Notes: generated by a model from the sequence alone, not told the origin. Positions 1 through 8,710 are shown, counted from the stretch's first letter. The stretch is DNA of 64,000 nt from Planctomycetaceae bacterium (GCA_021732995.1 JAKFWA010000089.1:1-64000); one strand, 5' to 3'. Program-made: numbers and translations.

Positions 1-76
1 CTCTCACAGTCATGGCGGCCAGGAGTCCAAAGGCGGAGGCCATGCCGGGCACGAGCACTAACACTCGGGATGACAA
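1..76 (-). CDS. Possible 5' fragment of a divergent gene with a hydrophobic N-terminus
   Basis: Reading leftwards from a TTG at 76, the minus strand is open to the window edge. It gives a short polar start followed by a hydrophobic stretch (VLVLVPGMASAFGLLAAM), as in a signal peptide or first membrane helix. A GGAGG sequence lies about 13 bases upstream (90-94 on the plus strand), rather far for a ribosome binding site. GTG at 64 and ATG at 43 are alternative starts. With only about 25 codons visible no family can be named, and the fragment may not be a gene. Confidence 0.3.
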   Translation of the reverse strand, partial: MSSRVLVLVPGMASAFGLLAAMTVR

Positions 77-106
77 CCAGATTCAACATCCTCCATCAAT
101 CAAACT

Positions 107-136
107 CCCCTCGCCCCGGTAATCCGGGGAGAGGGG
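107..136. repeat. GC-rich palindromic repeat, REP-like hairpin
   Basis: A 13-base arm at 107-119 pairs with 124-136 around a TAAT loop, with one mismatch (CCCCTCGCCCCGG against CCGGGGAGAGGGG). A G-rich tail follows to about 150. From memory, similar sequences are scattered between planctomycete genes, which suggests a dispersed element, but no second copy was found here. It lies between the possible divergent fragment and the RND gene. Nothing else is apparent in 137-268 apart from the leader of the RND gene. Confidence 0.55.
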
Positions 137-268
137 TCGGGGGTTAGGGGAGCAAGACGTTCAGCGATAGCATTCACTTTCAATTAATTGCTCGAAACGT
201 CTCTTCAATCGACGTTCCACACTCCACCAGTTTCCAGGACGGAAACTCTTAAGGCCGAACTTCAGGAC

Positions 269-3200
269 ATGTTGACCAGCATTATCAACTGCAGTCTGCA
301 CCATCGCGCGATCGTGATTTTCGCGGCGCTGGCCATCGTCATCGCGGGCGGCATCGCGGTGAACCAGATGGACGTTGATGCGTTTCCTGACACGACTCCG
401 GTGCAGGTGCAAGTCAACACCGTCGTGCCGTCGCTCGGACCGGAAGAGATCGAAACTCAGGTCACGTTCCCCATCGAACAGGCGATTGGTGGTCTACCCA
501 AGCTGCAGCATCTGCGATCGAACACCAAGTTCGGAATGTCGCAGGTCGTGGCCATCTTTGAAGACGGCACGGACATCTATTTCGCGCGACAGCTCATCAA
601 CGAGCGATTGGCGTCCGTCGAACTGCCCGTCGGGATTGAACGCTCCAAACTGGGGCCGGTTTCGACCGGCCTCGGTGAAGTGTTTCACTACATCGTCACC
701 GGTGCGGGAGACGATGTGACCGAACTACGCACGATTCACGACTGGGCCATCCGCCCTGCCCTGCGGACGGTACCGGGGACTGCGGAAGTTAACACTTGGG
801 GAGGGTTCGAGAAGCAGTTCCAGATCCGGCTCGATCCAGAACGGCTCATCAAGTTCGAGCTGACGTTTGATGACGTCATCGGTGCAGTGAAGAACAGCAA
901 TCAGAACGTCGGCGGTGGTTCCATCAGTCAGCCGAGCGGCATGCTGCTGGTTCATGGCGTCGCACGAACAACCTCCATCGCTGACATTAAAGGCATCGTC
1001 ATTACGGCCAAGGATGGCGTGCCGATTCGAGTCGGCGATGTGGCCGATGTAACCATCGGTCATGAGATCCGCCGCGGCGCGGTCTCGGCTAATGGTCAGG
1101 GCGAAGTTGTGCTGGGCCTGGGCTTCATGTTGATGGGCGAAAACAGCCACGCCGTCACATGGGCTCTGAAGGACAAGCTGGAAGACATCAAGAAATCGCT
1201 GCCCGCCAATGTGACCGCGACGACAGTCTATGACCGCACGGAACTGGTGGACTTCGTCATCGACACGGTTCGCAGGAACCTGTTCGAAGGCGGATTGTTC
1301 GTGATTGCAGTGCTGTTCCTGTTCCTCGGCAATCTCCGAGCGGCCTGCATCGTGGCCGTGGCCATTCCGCTGTCGATGCTGCTGGCCTTCTGCGGCATGT
1401 TGAAGTGGGGTATCGCGGCGAGTCTGCTGAGCCTCGGAGCGATCGACTTCGGCATGGTTGTCGATAGCTCGGTCGTGATGGTTGAAAACTGCATTCGTCA
1501 CATCGCGCATGGTGACAACAAACGCCGACCGTTGATCGATGTCGTGCGCGACGCCGCTGTCGAAGTTCGCAAGCCGACGATGTTTGGCGAACTCATCATC
1601 ATGATTGTCTACACACCGATCCTCGCGCTCGAAGGCATCGAAGGCAAACTGTTCCGGCCGATGGCACTAACAGTGATATTCGCGTTGATCGGATCGATGA
1701 TCCTGTCGCTGACCCTGATGCCGGTGCTGGCCAGCCTGCTATTACCCAAACACATCGAAGAGCGTGAGCCGTTGCTGATGCGGCTGGCTCATAAGATCCA
1801 TTATCCGATCCTACACTTCTCCATGCATCACAAGACTGCGGTGATCGCCTTTGCCGCCGCAGTGCTCATCGTCACCTATGGCATGATCGCCCCGCATCTC
1901 GGCAGCGAGTTCGTGCCGCGACTCTCGGAAGGCTCGCTCGTGCTGGGCATCGTCCGACTGCCGGGCACGGACATGGAAGAGTCCATTCGCGGCAACACCG
2001 CCATCGAGAAGATGCTGCTCGAAAAGTACCCGGATGAGCTGCGTCACGTCTGGAGTCGTATCGGCACAGCCGAAGTCGCAACGGACCCGATGGGTACTGA
2101 ATTGACGGACGTCTTCATCGCCCTGAAACCGCGCGCGGAATGGAAGAAAGCGGCGACTCAGGATGAACTCACCGCGCTGATTGAAACAGACATCAAACAC
2201 ATTCAGGGCATCCAGTACGAACTGCTGCAGCCGATCGAACACCGCATCAACGAAATGATTTCGGGGTCACGTTCTCAACTGGCCGTGAAGATCTTCGGGG
2301 ACGATTTCCAAATCTTGCAGCAGAAGGGTGACGAAGTTGCCGCGATCCTGCGCAGCATCCCCGGCAACGCGGATGTCTACGCATCAGCGATGGCCGCTCA
2401 GCCCGTGCTGCGCATCAAGCTGAAGCCGGACGAATTGGCTCGCTACGGCGTGCAGGCTCAGCAAGTTCTGCAGCTCATCGAGTCGGTGGGCACGCTGCCC
2501 ATTTCTGAAATCGTCGAAGGTCAGTTGCGGTTCCCGCTGGTCGTGCGTTTGCCCGAGCAATATCGCGGCAGCCCCGAAGCCATTGGAGCGATCCAACTGC
2601 GAACGGTGAGCGGTAAACAACTGCCACTCTCGCGACTGGCGGACATCGAGATCGTCGAAAGCCCCTCCACTATTCGGCGCGAGTGGGGGCAGCGAGTCCT
2701 CAACATCTCCTGCAACGTGCGCGGCCGGGACCTTGGCAGCTTTGTGGCGGATGTCCAGAAGCGTGTCGGCGAAGAAGTGAAACTTCCAACGGGACGTTAC
2801 CGCATCGAATACGGAGGTCAGTTTGAAAACCTCATTCGTGCTGAGCGTCGCCTGATGGTTGTTGTCCCCATCGCCCTGGCGCTGATCTTCACGCTGCTGT
2901 ACTTCACGTATCACAACTTCGTGGATGCGTTGCGTGTCTTCACGGGAGTGCCGTTCGCCTGGGTCGGCGGCATCATCGCGCTGTGGCTGCGAGACATGCC
3001 ATTCTCGATTTCCGCTGGTATTGGTTTCATCGCGATGTCGGGTGTCGCCGTACTCGATGACATGATTCTGGTCAGCTATGTGCGGCAACTGCGTGAGAAA
3101 GGGTTGTCGCTGGATGAAGCCGTCACGCAAGCGGCTGTCACCCGACTGCGACCCGTGCTGATGACGACACTCGTGGCCGCGCTCGGCTTCCTGCCGATGG

Positions 3201-3439
3201 CGTTCAGCACGGGCATGGGAGCTGAAGTGCAACGTCCGCTGGCGACCGTCGTCATCGGTGGCGTGATCGGCGCGATGATCATGTCGCTGCTCGTCCTGCG
3301 AGTGCTCTACATGGTTTTCAACGCTGCGTTCGAACGACACCCGCGTGGTCCCGGCCACTCGGATGACCATAACTCTGATCCTGCACAACTCGTGGCTGCA
3401 GTCGCTCAAGACCTGCGAACGGTCTCGTCTTCGGTTTGA
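269..3439 (+). CDS. Heavy-metal RND efflux permease (CusA/CzcA type)
   Basis: This is an inner-membrane RND pump subunit that would export metal cations, using proton entry, through an adaptor and an outer-membrane channel. About 1056 residues fits the HME-RND family. A first helix near residues 14-30 precedes a large periplasmic domain with the usual FPDTTPVQVQV start. TM4 carries GAIDFGMVVDSSVVMVEN (near residue 390) with the family's conserved acidic residues, and the second half repeats the helix set (GVAVLDDMILVSYV). ATG 269 was preferred over the open TTG at 188 because homologues start with this short cytosolic tip (MLTSIINCSL). The adaptor and TolC-like genes are not downstream and may lie left of the window. 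Metal specificity cannot be read. The gene is followed after 44 bases by an exported protein gene. Confidence 0.92.
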   Translation: MLTSIINCSLHHRAIVIFAALAIVIAGGIAVNQMDVDAFPDTTPVQVQVNTVVPSLGPEEIETQVTFPIEQAIGGLPKLQHLRSNTKFGMSQVVAIFEDGTDIYFARQLINERLASVELPVGIERSKLGPVSTGLGEVFHYIVTGAGDDVTELRTIHDWAIRPALRTVPGTAEVNTWGGFEKQFQIRLDPERLIKFELTFDDVIGAVKNSNQNVGGGSISQPSGMLLVHGVARTTSIADIKGIVITAKDGVPIRVGDVADVTIGHEIRRGAVSANGQGEVVLGLGFMLMGENSHAVTWALKDKLEDIKKSLPANVTATTVYDRTELVDFVIDTVRRNLFEGGLFVIAVLFLFLGNLRAACIVAVAIPLSMLLAFCGMLKWGIAASLLSLGAIDFGMVVDSSVVMVENCIRHIAHGDNKRRPLIDVVRDAAVEVRKPTMFGELIIMIVYTPILALEGIEGKLFRPMALTVIFALIGSMILSLTLMPVLASLLLPKHIEEREPLLMRLAHKIHYPILHFSMHHKTAVIAFAAAVLIVTYGMIAPHLGSEFVPRLSEGSLVLGIVRLPGTDMEESIRGNTAIEKMLLEKYPDELRHVWSRIGTAEVATDPMGTELTDVFIALKPRAEWKKAATQDELTALIETDIKHIQGIQYELLQPIEHRINEMISGSRSQLAVKIFGDDFQILQQKGDEVAAILRSIPGNADVYASAMAAQPVLRIKLKPDELARYGVQAQQVLQLIESVGTLPISEIVEGQLRFPLVVRLPEQYRGSPEAIGAIQLRTVSGKQLPLSRLADIEIVESPSTIRREWGQRVLNISCNVRGRDLGSFVADVQKRVGEEVKLPTGRYRIEYGGQFENLIRAERRLMVVVPIALALIFTLLYFTYHNFVDALRVFTGVPFAWVGGIIALWLRDMPFSISAGIGFIAMSGVAVLDDMILVSYVRQLREKGLSLDEAVTQAAVTRLRPVLMTTLVAALGFLPMAFSTGMGAEVQRPLATVVIGGVIGAMIMSLLVLRVLYMVFNAAFERHPRGPGHSDDHNSDPAQLVAAVAQDLRTVSSSV

Positions 3440-3483
3440 TCACAACGTCCCTGGGATGGGGACTTCTCAAGAAAGGATTCGCT

Positions 3484-4302
3484 ATGTCTGTCAAAGTTCG
3501 AGGCATGATCGGCCTGATGGCTCTGGCCCTCGCGGCCGCCCCGCTGTGGGTCGTTGCTCAACAACCCGCCGCGACCACTCAACCAGTGAGCAAGGCTCAG
3601 CAACTGATCGACCAGTCCAGCAAGGATGGACGTTACACGTTTCTGATTTTCTACCGGCAGGTGGATGACGCGACGAAGGTGATGGCGACCACCATCAAAG
3701 AAACGCTGGCCGGCAAAGAGAAGCTGGCCGTCGCCACTTACGTGCAGATCACCGACCCGACAAATCAGGCTCTGGTCACCAAGTACGATGTCAGTCGCGC
3801 TCCACTGCCGTTGACCGTGGTTGTCGGCCCGAATGGGGCGATGACCGGCATCTTCGCTCAGAAGGTCGGAGCCGAGAACATCAACGACGCCTTCGTGACG
3901 CCGACGATGCTGACGACCATGAAGTCCCTGCAGGACGGCAAGCTGGTGCTCGTCACAGTAGACGGTTCGGCCAAGGCAGCAGCACCTGCGGCTTTGGCTG
4001 ACTTCAAAACCGATCCGCACTTCAAGGATCGCATCGTGCTGCTGTCGATGACGGCGGCTGATCCCAAGGAAACCAAGTTCATCGGTCAGATGCAGATCGA
4101 TGCCAAGACGCCAGCCACGCACACTGTGCTGCTGGCCCCGCCCGGTGTGCTGGTCGGCAAGTTCAGTTCAGCGGCTTCCAAAGACGAGATCGCTGCCGCT
4201 CTGGCTGCGGCTGGCAAATGCTGTGACGACCCGAATTGCAAACATCATCAACAGGCACCCGCGAATCGCACGGCCACGCAGGATGCACCGGCTCGACGTT
4301 AA
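3484..4302 (+). CDS. Exported protein, thioredoxin-fold-like, with Cys/His-rich C-terminal tail
   Basis: No named family was recognised. The 272-residue product begins with a clear signal peptide (charged MSVKVRG, hydrophobic run to about residue 22, AQQ cleavage region). Two similar halves follow with alternating strands and helices and phrases such as YTFLIFYRQVDDATKVMA, PLPLTVVVGPNGAMTGIF and HTVLLAPPGVLVGKF. These resemble thioredoxin-like folds, but no CxxC active site is present. The C-terminus carries GKCCDDPNCKHHQQ, a plausible metal-binding tail. ATG 3484 has an AAAGGA upstream. Its position between an RND pump and a MacB-like ABC pair suggests periplasmic metal handling or sensing; this is inference. 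Confidence 0.75.
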   Translation: MSVKVRGMIGLMALALAAAPLWVVAQQPAATTQPVSKAQQLIDQSSKDGRYTFLIFYRQVDDATKVMATTIKETLAGKEKLAVATYVQITDPTNQALVTKYDVSRAPLPLTVVVGPNGAMTGIFAQKVGAENINDAFVTPTMLTTMKSLQDGKLVLVTVDGSAKAAAPAALADFKTDPHFKDRIVLLSMTAADPKETKFIGQMQIDAKTPATHTVLLAPPGVLVGKFSSAASKDEIAAALAAAGKCCDDPNCKHHQQAPANRTATQDAPARR

Positions 4303-4337
4303 CGCGGCTTGATACAGAATGTTTCAGGGAAGGAATC

Positions 4338-5558
4338 ATGAATCTCAAATCACTGGTTTGGCGCGAACTGGCTGAGCGGCCGCTGAGCATGCTCACCAGC
4401 ACCCTCGCGATTCTGCTGGGCGTGACCGCACTGGTCGCGATTCGGCATGTGACGACGTTCTCGGAACAGGCGGTTGGGCAACAGTTGCAGTCACTCGGCG
4501 CGAACGTGCTGGTGCTGCCGAAGGATGCCACGCTGCAGGACTACTATTCGGCGGACCTCAATACGCACACGCTGCCCGAGTCGCACGTCTCCAGCATCCT
4601 GCTGGCGAATCTGACGGGCGTCGAACGGCTGTCACCGAAACTGTGTGTCTCGGCTAAGGTGGCCGATCGCGATGTCACGCTGACGGGCATTCTGCCCCAG
4701 AACGAGTTCCAGACGAAGTCGCTCTGGCAGTCCGTGTCGCTGTTCAGCGCGAAACACGAAGGCTGCAAGAAAGCTGCCTGCGGTCCGAAGACTTATGACT
4801 CGGCGCCGGAAACACTGGCGAGCAGCCGCACCATCGATCAGCTCAAGGGCAATGAAGCTGTGATCGGTGCTGACGTCGCCGAGTTCTCCGGGCTGAAGGT
4901 TGGCAAGTCGGTGACGATGCTCGGTGAGAAACTGCAAGTGCTCGCGATCCTGCCTCGGACTGGCACGGTCGACGATTCGCGCGTCTTCGCTCACCTGCAT
5001 ACGGTGCAACGGCTGACCAAGGCGGGTGAAGTCGTGAACGCCATTGAAGTGATGGGCTGCTGCGAAGACGCGGCGGGTGGACTGGTCCCGAGGCTGGCCG
5101 AACTGCTGCCGGACGCAAAGGTCGTGACGATCTCGCAAGTAGTGTCGACGCAAGTTGGCATCAATCGTTTGATGAGCCAGATGTCAATGCTGGTGCTCGG
5201 CATCCTGGTGGTGGTCGGCGGAACCAGCGTGGCATCGACGATCTCGGCCAACGTGCGTGAGCGACGTCGAGAGGTAGGCACCTTGATGGCCCTCGGAGCA
5301 ACGCCCGGTTTCGTGCTGCGGCTGTTCCTGCTGAAGGCCTGGATTCTGGGAATAGCTGGAGCGGTCGGCGGATGTGTGCTGGGACTGGCGGTGGCGGTGC
5401 TGCTCGGTTCGCAATGGGCTGGAGTCAGCGTTACGCCACTGCCCGGACTGCTGTTGCTGACGGTTGGCGTCGCCTTGCTGCTGACGACGCTCGCCGCACT
5501 GTGGCCTGCCCGCAGGGCAGCCAAGCTTGATCCCTGCCTCTGCTTTCAGGAGGTCTAA
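4338..5558 (+). CDS. ABC transporter permease, MacB/FtsX family
   Basis: This integral membrane protein (406 residues) has the four-helix MacB/FtsX layout: one helix near residues 20-40, a periplasmic domain of about 230 residues, and three helices at the C-terminus. The cytoplasmic motif before the third helix, RERRREVGTLMALGATPGFV, is typical of this family and contacts the ATPase. ATG 4338 follows GGGAAGGA. The partner ATPase gene starts 3 bases after the stop, so the two form one unit. The periplasmic domain contains several cysteines (HEGCKKAACG, GCCEDAAGG), which is unusual for the family and would suit metal or redox sensing. MacB-type exporters act on lipoproteins, peptides or drugs; the substrate here is unknown. 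Confidence 0.88.
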   Translation: MNLKSLVWRELAERPLSMLTSTLAILLGVTALVAIRHVTTFSEQAVGQQLQSLGANVLVLPKDATLQDYYSADLNTHTLPESHVSSILLANLTGVERLSPKLCVSAKVADRDVTLTGILPQNEFQTKSLWQSVSLFSAKHEGCKKAACGPKTYDSAPETLASSRTIDQLKGNEAVIGADVAEFSGLKVGKSVTMLGEKLQVLAILPRTGTVDDSRVFAHLHTVQRLTKAGEVVNAIEVMGCCEDAAGGLVPRLAELLPDAKVVTISQVVSTQVGINRLMSQMSMLVLGILVVVGGTSVASTISANVRERRREVGTLMALGATPGFVLRLFLLKAWILGIAGAVGGCVLGLAVAVLLGSQWAGVSVTPLPGLLLLTVGVALLLTTLAALWPARRAAKLDPCLCFQEV

Positions 5559-5561
5559 GCC

Positions 5562-6254
5562 ATGTTTCATTTGCATGATGTGAAGAAAATCTATCGACGT
5601 CGCCAGCAGGAAGTCGTCGCGTTTCAGGCGCCGTCGCTCACGATCAACTTGGGCGAGTACGTCGCCGTGGTTGGTCCCAGCGGCAGTGGTAAAACCACGC
5701 TGCTGTCGCTGCTCGGAGGCATGCTGGCTCCGGACTGCGGGAAAGTCTGGTTCGATGGAGAGTCGCTCTACGAACTGCCCGTTCAAGATCGTACGCAGCG
5801 ACGTCGCGAACGCATTGGCTTCGTATTTCAAACCTTCAATCTGATTCCCTACCTCACCGCGTTGGAGAACGTTCAAGTCGCGTTGTACCTCGCCGGTGTG
5901 CCAACCGCTCAGCATCGCGATCGCGGAGCGGCTTTGCTGGATCGAGTGGGTCTGAGCAACCGTCTGGACCACAAGCCATCGGAACTAAGCACCGGCCAGC
6001 AGCAGCGAGTCGCGTTAGCTCGCACGCTGGCCAACGACCCGCGATTGATCCTCGCGGACGAACCGACAGGGAACCTCGACCCCGCCAGCCGCGAGGCTGT
6101 GCTGTCGATGTTCGACCAGTTCATTCGTGAGGGCCGCACCGTGGTGATGGTGACTCATGATCCCGCTGCAGCCGCTCGCGCTTCGCGCCAGTTGTACTTG
6201 AACGACGGCCAAGTTTCCGATGCGGCTCATTCCGTTAGCAAACACGCTGCCTAA
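5562..6254 (+). CDS. ABC transporter ATP-binding protein, MacB/LolD type
   Basis: This 230-residue cytoplasmic ATPase has Walker A GPSGSGKTT, Q-loop VFQTFNLIPYLTA, signature LSTGQQQRVALA, Walker B LILADEPTGNLD and the switch histidine in MVTHDP. The DEPTGNLD and FQTFNLIP wording is characteristic of the LolD/MacB/FtsE group. The signature carries ST in place of the common SGG. It starts 3 bases after the permease gene and would energise it. A leader of about 40 bases then leads to the His-rich lipoprotein gene. Confidence 0.92.
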   Translation: MFHLHDVKKIYRRRQQEVVAFQAPSLTINLGEYVAVVGPSGSGKTTLLSLLGGMLAPDCGKVWFDGESLYELPVQDRTQRRRERIGFVFQTFNLIPYLTALENVQVALYLAGVPTAQHRDRGAALLDRVGLSNRLDHKPSELSTGQQQRVALARTLANDPRLILADEPTGNLDPASREAVLSMFDQFIREGRTVVMVTHDPAAAARASRQLYLNDGQVSDAAHSVSKHAA

Positions 6255-6291
6255 AAAGGCGGCACGACTTACCCACAGGAAAGGACCACTT

Positions 6292-6711
6292 ATGAACCTG
6301 CTGAAGAAAAACCTGCTGCTGACCTGTCTGGTCGCAGGCACCTACGCCCTGGTGGGCTGCGGCCAAACCGCCGCGCCGCCAAAAGAAGTCGCCAAGACCG
6401 AGACTGCGGCGCACGATCACAAGGACGGAGAACACCACCACGAAGGTGATGGGCACGACCACGGCAAGGATGAGAAGAAGGGCCACAGCCACGATGGCTG
6501 GTGGTGTGACGAGCACGGCGTGCCGGAAGGCGAATGCGCTCAGTGCAATTCGAAGATCGCGGCTGACTTCAAGAAGAAGGGCGACTGGTGCAAAGACCAC
6601 GACCGCCCCGATTCGCAGTGCTTCATCTGCCATCCTGAAAAGATGGAAGAGTACGCGGCGAAGTACGAAGCCAAGCTTGGCAAGAAGCCGCCGAAGCCTG
6701 TCCTGAACTGA
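6292..6711 (+). CDS. His-rich lipoprotein with two Cys/His metal-binding modules
   Basis: The 139-residue product has a lipoprotein signal ending LVGC (Cys23), so it is expected to be anchored in a membrane facing the periplasm. Residues about 40-72 are rich in His, Asp and Lys. Then come two related modules, WCDEHGVPEGECAQC and WCKDHDRPDSQCFIC, each of the form WC-x2-H-x2-P-x3-C-x2-C. From family knowledge, such modules occur in the N-terminal region of some heavy-metal RND adaptor proteins; here they stand alone. ATG 6292 follows AGGAAAGGA. As the last gene of the RND/ABC block it is probably a periplasmic metal-binding protein. The metal is not known. Confidence 0.8.
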   Translation: MNLLKKNLLLTCLVAGTYALVGCGQTAAPPKEVAKTETAAHDHKDGEHHHEGDGHDHGKDEKKGHSHDGWWCDEHGVPEGECAQCNSKIAADFKKKGDWCKDHDRPDSQCFICHPEKMEEYAAKYEAKLGKKPPKPVLN

Positions 6712-6738
6712 ACTTTGCCGTGGTACCACCAACGAGAA

Positions 6739-6765
6739 GAGGCTGCCGATCTAACCGGCAGCCTC
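6739..6765. terminator. Hairpin between convergent genes, probable bidirectional terminator
   Basis: GAGGCTGCCG at 6739-6748 and CGGCAGCCTC at 6756-6765 form a perfect 10-base stem with a 7-base loop. It sits between the stop of the His-rich lipoprotein gene and the stop of the convergent nitrate ATPase gene. No T-tract follows on either strand, so termination efficiency is uncertain. Confidence 0.7.
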
Positions 6766-6796
6766 AATAAGCTCAGGAGTTGGAAGCAACGATCGA

Positions 6797-7654
6797 TCAG
6801 CAGGAAACTGTCGAACCAGCCGCTGGCGCTGGGCGAGCGTCTTCATCGGTCGTTGGAATGGACGGCTTGATATGGGCTCGTTCTTCCAGGAACGAGAGCA
6901 GTTCATCGCGCACGTCTTCGTAGGCCGTCGTTTCCATCAGATGGATGCGATCGCGGGGACGTGCGAAGGGCACTTTGACGATTTCGCCGACCTGAGCTTC
7001 CGGGCCGTTGGTCATCATGACCACGCGGTCGGACAACAGGACGGCTTCGTCAACATCGTGCGTCACCATGACAGCGGTCATCTGGTGTTGAGACCATACT
7101 TCGAGCAACACTTCCTGCAGTTCCAAGCGAGTGAGCGCATCAAGCATGCCGAACGGCTCATCGAGCAACAGCATTTTGGGTGACAGAGCGAACGCCCGAG
7201 CGATACCCACTCGCTGACGCATACCGCCGGACAGCTCGGCCGGTCGCTTGTGAATTGCGTCAGCCAGACCGACCAGTTCCAGATAGTGTTTGACGATGTC
7301 GCCCTGTTCGGCGCGGGAAGCATCGGGCTTTACCTGCTGAACTCCCAGCAGCACGTTGTCGAACGCCGTCATCCAGGGCAGCAGACACGGAGCTTGAAAC
7401 ACCACGCCACGATCGGGGCCCGCTCCGTCAATTTCGCGACCGGCCAAAATGATGCCGCCACTGGTTGGCTCAGATAGCCCCGCAATCATCGACAACACGG
7501 TCGACTTGCCGCAGCCCGAGTGTCCGATCAGCGACACGAACTCGCCGCGAGCCACGTTCAACTGGAAACCCTTGACGACCGTCGCCGGTCCCTTCGGAGT
7601 CGGGAAGGACTTCGTCAGATTCCAGATTTCCAGGTAGTTACTGTCAGTCAGCAT
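6797..7654 (-). CDS. nrtD: Nitrate/nitrite ABC transporter ATP-binding protein (NrtD-like)
   Basis: This is the second ATPase of the nitrate uptake operon, 285 residues. Motifs in order are Walker [11 protein letters not shown]-loop [17 protein letters not shown], signature [15 protein letters not shown], Walker [13 protein letters not shown] and [10 protein letters not shown]. The [13 protein letters not shown] wording and the [16 protein letters not shown] stretch match the nitrate/sulfonate/taurine (NitT/TauT) subfamily. It is the last gene of the operon, 76 bases after the first ATPase. The name follows the cyanobacterial nrtABCD order; which paralogue is truly C or D cannot be settled by eye. 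Confidence 0.85.
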   Translation of the reverse strand: MLTDSNYLEIWNLTKSFPTPKGPATVVKGFQLNVARGEFVSLIGHSGCGKSTVLSMIAGLSEPTSGGIILAGREIDGAGPDRGVVFQAPCLLPWMTAFDNVLLGVQQVKPDASRAEQGDIVKHYLELVGLADAIHKRPAELSGGMRQRVGIARAFALSPKMLLLDEPFGMLDALTRLELQEVLLEVWSQHQMTAVMVTHDVDEAVLLSDRVVMMTNGPEAQVGEIVKVPFARPRDRIHLMETTAYEDVRDELLSFLEERAHIKPSIPTTDEDARPAPAAGSTVSC

Positions 7655-7730
7655 GGTTCAATCCTTCGTCGCCGGACATTGCGACCCGCTCCACAAAATT
7701 CAAACACAAGACCTGCCATCGTTCATCGAA

Positions 7731-8612
7731 CTAGGTCGCGGGCGTCGTCAGTGGACCGGCCACTTGCTCTCGCAAGGCACGCACGAGTGGAGACTCAACC
7801 TCCACTTGAGCGACCGCATCCTTGGCTTTCGGTGCCTTTCGACGACCTTCACCGAGCAGGTATTCAATCACTCGCAGACGAATCGCTTTCGCCTTCGGAT
7901 CGCGCGTCAATGTCTTGCGATCGCGCGGACGTGGTAGATCGACCGCAGTGGCAGGTCCCAGAGTCGCGTTCGGACCAGCACTCAACGGAATGATGCGGTC
8001 AGCGAGCAGAATGCCCTCGTCCACGTCGTTCGTAATCAGCACGACAGTCTTATGTGATTCGCGCCAGATGCGGGCAATTTCGTCCTGCAACGTTGCACGC
8101 GTCAGAGCATCCAACGCACTGAGCGGCTCATCGAGCAGCAGCACTTCGGGGTCCATCGCCAAGGCCCGGGCCACCGAGACTCGCTGACGCATGCCGCCAG
8201 ACAATTCGCGTGGCTTCTTGTGCATCGCCGGAGTCAGATTCACCATCGCGATGTAACGTTCGGTGTGCTCGCGTTGTTGTTGCTTCGACAACTGTGGGAA
8301 GACCTGCCGTACCGCCAAAGCGACATTGTCGTAAACGCTCAGCCAGGGCAGCAGCGAGTAGTTCTGAAAGACCAGGCCGCGTTCAGGATCAGGGCTGGTC
8401 ACGAGGTGACCGTTGCAGTGCACAGATCCCGCGTCGGGCGAAAGCAGACCGGCGATCATCGAGATCAGCGTCGTCTTGCCCGCTCCAGAATATCCGACGA
8501 TCGCGACGAACTCGCCCTTCTCAATCGAGAGATTCACATCCTTCAGCACTTCGGTGCGCTGCCCGGCTCGGCCGTAGCCTTTGCTGACATTGTTGAGTTC
8601 AAGAAACGACAT
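7731..8612 (-). CDS. nrtC: Nitrate/nitrite ABC transporter ATP-binding protein (NrtC-like, single domain)
   Basis: This is the first ATPase of the nitrate operon, 293 residues from ATG 8612, where AAGG lies upstream and the typical [13 protein letters not shown] begins. It has Walker [10 protein letters not shown], signature [16 protein letters not shown] and Walker [13 protein letters not shown]. Cyanobacterial NrtC carries an extra C-terminal NrtA-like regulatory domain of several hundred residues. Here the protein stops after a short charged tail, so that domain is absent. It would pair with the next ATPase on the permease. A GC-rich hairpin separates it from the permease gene upstream. 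Confidence 0.85.
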   Translation of the reverse strand: MSFLELNNVSKGYGRAGQRTEVLKDVNLSIEKGEFVAIVGYSGAGKTTLISMIAGLLSPDAGSVHCNGHLVTSPDPERGLVFQNYSLLPWLSVYDNVALAVRQVFPQLSKQQQREHTERYIAMVNLTPAMHKKPRELSGGMRQRVSVARALAMDPEVLLLDEPLSALDALTRATLQDEIARIWRESHKTVVLITNDVDEGILLADRIIPLSAGPNATLGPATAVDLPRPRDRKTLTRDPKAKAIRLRVIEYLLGEGRRKAPKAKDAVAQVEVESPLVRALREQVAGPLTTPAT

Positions 8613-8669
8613 GCACTTAGCCTTGCTGTTGCGCTGACTCGCCAGAATCAGAGCCGTCCGTGAGCACCG

Positions 8670-8691
8670 GCCGGGGACTGGCGGCCCCGGC
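8670..8691 (-). promoter_or_regulatory. Hairpin inside the nitrate operon, between permease and first ATPase genes
   Basis: GCCGGGG at 8670-8676 and CCCCGGC at 8685-8691 form a perfect 7-base GC stem with an 8-base loop. It sits in the 98-base gap between the permease stop and the ATPase start. Such a structure could stabilise the 3' end of an upstream mRNA segment or attenuate the ATPase genes. It could equally be a dispersed palindromic repeat. Confidence 0.4.
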
Positions 8692-8710
8692 GACAACCAA
8701 ACTCAACTGA

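Noticed and set aside
725-1510. Long open frame on the minus strand opposite the RND gene
   Set aside because: It is the antisense shadow of a well-supported gene, with no recognisable domain and His/Gln/Arg-rich, low-complexity translation.
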